From DATBSL01 sp963729875 (GTDB lineage Bacteria > Acidobacteriota > Vicinamibacteria > Fen-336), in the NCBI GenBank assembly GCA_963729875.1, contig CAVSPR010000004.1, forward strand, positions 1,116,001 through 1,180,000: 64,000 nt of DNA. The letters run 5' to 3'. This document shows positions 61,643-64,000 of this stretch, piece by piece (the first letter of the stretch is position 1; every line of letters starts with the position of its first letter). The notes beneath the pieces are model-generated. The model made no database searches. It was not told where the DNA came from and saw only the letters and a list, made by a program, of their open reading frames with translations. Both the position numbers and the translations under genes were made by a program.

Positions 61643-61908
61643 TCCGCCGCCAGATCGCCATCCGCAATCGACTGGGGCTGCACGCGCGAGCGGCGGCCCG
61701 CTTCGTTCACACCGCGAGCCGCTTCCGCTCGCGGGTCACGGCGGGACGGGACGGCCGGGTGATGGACGGCAAGTCGATCCTCGGCATCCTGCTGCTCTCC
61801 GCCTCCCAGGGGACGGCGATCGAGGTGACCGCCGAGGGAGAGGACGAGGAGCAGGCGATCGAGGCGCTCGCCGCGCTCGTCGAGGGCGGGTTCGGGGAGG
61901 AGCCGTGA
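61639..61908 (+). CDS. ptsH: Phosphocarrier protein HPr
   Basis: An 89-residue protein. The phospho-histidine is in NRLGLHARAAARFVHTASRF (His 15), the HprK-target serine in VMDGKSILGILLLSASQGTA (Ser 46), so HPr can be modified at both sites. It is encoded between EIIA and EI with 4-base overlaps on both sides. Confidence 0.95.
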   Translation: MIRRQIAIRNRLGLHARAAARFVHTASRFRSRVTAGRDGRVMDGKSILGILLLSASQGTAIEVTAEGEDEEQAIEALAALVEGGFGEEP

Positions 61909-63662
61909 GCAGCCTGTACGGAACGGGCGTCTCGCCCGGCATCGCGGTGGGACGCGCCCTCGTCATGGAGCGCGACGCGGCCCCGGTCTTCCGGCTCGGC
62001 GTTCCCGGCGAGCGGGTCGAGGCCGAGGTGAGGCGGCTCGAGGAGGCGATCACGGCCTCGCGCGAGCAGCTCCGGGCGATCAAGGACCGGCTGTCCCGCG
62101 AGGTCGGGGCCCCGCACGCCTACATCTTCGACGCCCACCTCCTCATGCTCGAGGACCCGCTCCTGCGGGACCAGGCCGCCGAGATCGTGCGCGCCGAGGC
62201 GGTCAACGCCGAGTGGGCCCTGCGCAGCGTGTCCGAGAGCCTCCACGCTCTCTTCAGCCAGTTCACCGACGCCTACCTGCGCGAGCGGAGCACGGACCTC
62301 GACGACGTGATCGGCCGCATCCAGCTGAACCTGCGCGGGTCGTCGGACGCGCCGTCGCTCAGCCGGCTGCCCGGCCCGGTGGTCCTGGTCGCGGGGGACC
62401 TCACGCCCTCGGAGGCGGCGGAGCTGGACTGGGACAGGGTCCTGGCGATCGTGACGGACATCGGGTCCTCCACGTACCACACCGCGATCATCGCGCGCTC
62501 GCTCGGCATCCCCGCGGTCGCGGGACTGAAGGACGCCACCCGGCAGATCCCGCCCGGCGGCCTGGTCGCGGTGGACGGCACGCGGGGGGAAGTGGTCGTG
62601 GAGCCCTCGGGCGCCGTGCTCGAGGCCTTCGGGGAGGCGCAGGAGGTCTATCGGCGGGAGGAGGAGCGGCTGCGGGGCACGCGAGCGCTCGCCGCCCGCA
62701 CGCTGGACGGCGTCGAGGTGCGCCTCGAGGCGAACGTGGAGTTCCCGGAGGAGGCGGCGACGGCGCAGCTCCACGGGGCGGAGGGCATCGGCCTCTTCCG
62801 CTCGGAGTACCTGCTCGGGCGGGGCCTCCGCTTCCCGACCGAGGAGCAGCAGCTCGACGTCTACCGCCGGCTGGTCGAGCAGATGCACCCGCACCCGGTG
62901 ACGGTTCGCACGTGGGACGTGGGCCTGGAGGCTCTGGGGCCCCTGGGCCCCTCGAGTCCCAACCCCGCTCTGGGCGAGCGGGCCCTGCGGCTGCTGCCCC
63001 GGGCGCCGGACCCGTTCCGGGTGCAGCTGCGGGCCCTGTTGCGGGCCGGCCAGCACGGCCCGGTCCGGATCATGTTCCCGTTCGTGAGCGGGCCGGGGGA
63101 CCTGCGGCGCGCCCTCGACCTGCTGGACCAGGCGAAGGCCGAGCTGCGGGCGGAGGGGGTCGCCTTCCGCGAGGACGTGCCGGTGGGCGTGAACCTCGAG
63201 GTCCCGAGCGCGGCCGTCGTGGCCGACCTGCTCGCGCCCGACGTGGATTTCTTCAGCGTGGGGACGAACGACCTCATCCAGTACCTGCTGGCGGTGGACC
63301 GGACGGACCCCCGCGTAGCGTCGCTGTACGAGCCGCTCCACCCCGCGGTGCTGCGCACCCTGGACCGGATCGCGGCCGCGGCCCGGGCGCACGGCCGGCC
63401 GCTCTCGGTCTGCGGGGAGATGGCGGGCCAGCCGCTCGAGGCGGTCCTGCTGGTGGGCCTCGGCTTCCGCTCGCTCTCGATGGCCCCGTCGGCCATCCCG
63501 CGCGTCAAGGAGGCGCTGCGCGCGGTCCGGGCGACGGAAGCCCGCGCCCTCGTGGAGCGGTGCCTCGCTCTTTCGACCGCCGGGGAGATCGAGTCCCTCG
63601 TGCGGGCCACGTTGGCCGCGGCCGTGGCGGAGCCGCCCGTCGCCCGGGAGGCGGCTCAGTAG
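61905..63662 (+). CDS. ptsI: Phosphoenolpyruvate-protein phosphotransferase (EI), divergent
   Basis: Starts the PTS phosphate relay from PEP; 585 residues. The N-terminal start is YGTGVSPGIAVGRALVMERD. The active His lies in SSTYHTAIIARSLGIPAVAG (usually TSHTAI; Ser is replaced by Tyr). The PEP-binding half has IGLFRSEYLLGRG, RIMFPFVSGPGDLRRALDLL, VGVNLEVPSAAVVADLLAPD, FSVGTNDLIQYLLAVDRTDP and the catalytic Cys in LSVCGEMAGQPLEAVLLVGL. The conserved R-T-x-D-x-G-G-D-K is changed to RTWDVGLEALG, losing the G-D-K. The end overlaps the opposite-strand gene by seven bases. Confidence 0.93.
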   Translation: MSSLYGTGVSPGIAVGRALVMERDAAPVFRLGVPGERVEAEVRRLEEAITASREQLRAIKDRLSREVGAPHAYIFDAHLLMLEDPLLRDQAAEIVRAEAVNAEWALRSVSESLHALFSQFTDAYLRERSTDLDDVIGRIQLNLRGSSDAPSLSRLPGPVVLVAGDLTPSEAAELDWDRVLAIVTDIGSSTYHTAIIARSLGIPAVAGLKDATRQIPPGGLVAVDGTRGEVVVEPSGAVLEAFGEAQEVYRREEERLRGTRALAARTLDGVEVRLEANVEFPEEAATAQLHGAEGIGLFRSEYLLGRGLRFPTEEQQLDVYRRLVEQMHPHPVTVRTWDVGLEALGPLGPSSPNPALGERALRLLPRAPDPFRVQLRALLRAGQHGPVRIMFPFVSGPGDLRRALDLLDQAKAELRAEGVAFREDVPVGVNLEVPSAAVVADLLAPDVDFFSVGTNDLIQYLLAVDRTDPRVASLYEPLHPAVLRTLDRIAAAARAHGRPLSVCGEMAGQPLEAVLLVGLGFRSLSMAPSAIPRVKEALRAVRATEARALVERCLALSTAGEIESLVRATLAAAVAEPPVAREAAQ

Positions 63663-64000
63663 CGCGCGGTCTCGCGCAGGGCGGCCACGATCGTCGACAC
63701 CTGGGGGAGGATGGCGTCCTCCAGCGACGGGTTGTAGCCCACGAAGGTGTCGAGCGCCCCCACGCGGCGGACGGGGGCGTCGAGGTGCTCGAACAGCTCG
63801 CCGGCCACCCGGGCCGCGATCTCCGCCCCGTAGCCCCAGGACAGGCTGTCCTCGTGGGCCACGACCACGCGGCCGGTCTTCCGCACGCTCTTCGCGATCG
63901 CCTCCCAGTCGTACGGGCTCAGGGTGCGCAGGTCGAGGATCTCGGCCTCGATGCCGTCGAGGGCGACCTGCTTGGCCGCCACGAGCGAGCGGTGCACGAG
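63656..64000 (-). CDS. 2-oxoacid dehydrogenase E1 component, beta subunit (5' part outside the window)
   Basis: Only the last ~114 codons are present; the start is beyond 64000. The sequence is the C-terminal transketolase domain of E1 beta: AAKQVALDGIEAEILDLRTL, SPYDWEAIAKSVRKTGRVVV, AHEDSLSWGYGAEIAARVAG, ELFEHLDAPVRRVGALDTFV and GYNPSLEDAILPQVSTIVAA. Pyruvate, branched-chain and acetoin dehydrogenases share this part, so the substrate cannot be fixed; the GYNP(S)LE segment is seen in pyruvate- and branched-chain-type enzymes. It converges with ptsI. Confidence 0.88.
   Translation of the reverse strand, partial: LVHRSLVAAKQVALDGIEAEILDLRTLSPYDWEAIAKSVRKTGRVVVAHEDSLSWGYGAEIAARVAGELFEHLDAPVRRVGALDTFVGYNPSLEDAILPQVSTIVAALRETARY

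Noticed and set aside
62900..62990. Frame slip as the cause of the missing G-D-K in EI
   Set aside because: No other frame gives the standard motif, and both sides stay in one frame with conserved sequence (NPALGERALRL).

Overview
This window comes from a very GC-rich (roughly 70% by eye), diderm, respiring bacterium. Evidence for an outer membrane is the LptB/LptC-LptA genes, an outer-membrane beta-barrel and many lipoproteins; heme O synthase and DUF420 point to a heme-copper oxidase, and ispG to the MEP pathway. The protein style and neighbourhoods (DUF1844, DUF4388, rpoN-hpf-hprK-rapZ-PTS, TPR/HEAT lipoproteins) fit Acidobacteriota best, perhaps a Thermoanaerobaculia-like lineage. That placement is inference. 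Genes are tightly packed, with many 4-base ATGA/GTGA/TTGA overlaps and several promoters whose -10 box lies so close to the start codon that the mRNA would be leaderless.

Layout. 1-7040: the end of an RNA m5U methyltransferase, comEC, a DUF1844 protein, a TPR/zinc-ribbon membrane protein and a DUF4388 protein. 7057-12371: ribF, a three-gene partner-switching module (STAS antagonist, RsbW-like kinase, GAF-RsbU phosphatase), cysS and yraN. 12400-12642: divergent tRNA-Gly(GCC) and tRNA-Cys(GCA) with clear promoters. 12843-20480: outer-membrane barrel, ctpA, uvrA, HEAT protein and TPR lipoprotein. 20506-24983: a lipoprotein divergent from an NtrC-type regulator, a regulatory intergenic region with a candidate sigma-54 promoter, gmd and ispG. 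25020-29069 (minus): an ABC exporter pair with a transglutaminase-like protein. 29109-34132: trmJ, an unknown gene, hflX, a TPR/SLH lipoprotein, a Crp-type regulator and hsp20. 34147-39944: mutS divergent from tsaB-rimI, a DUF465 protein, pssA, a Nudix hydrolase and a small exported protein.

39964-43680 (all minus) is an accessory island with visibly lower GC. It holds a SET-domain protein, small membrane proteins and two paralogous exported proteins, separated by palindromic elements that look like integron attC recombination sites. No integrase is visible, so this looks like a cassette cluster without an integrase. 43683-46120 (minus) holds DUF420, ctaB and a beta-propeller lipoprotein.

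46192-63662 is one near-continuous plus-strand gene series: guaA, dnaE, accA, 3-hydroxyacyl-CoA dehydrogenase, ackA, a fused LptC-LptA-like protein, lptB, rpoN, hpf, hprK, rapZ, a mannose-type EIIA, HPr and EI. The PTS proteins have no EIIB/EIIC beside them, which suggests a regulatory phosphorelay. The window closes in the C-terminus of a 2-oxoacid dehydrogenase E1 beta gene on the minus strand.

Caution: eight otherwise conserved genes (comEC, DUF1844, TPR/zinc-ribbon, uvrA, transglutaminase, TPR/SLH, mutS, ackA) each carry a single-base frameshift, seven of them in short G or C runs. Sequencing or assembly error is the likeliest cause; their coordinates here span both frames.
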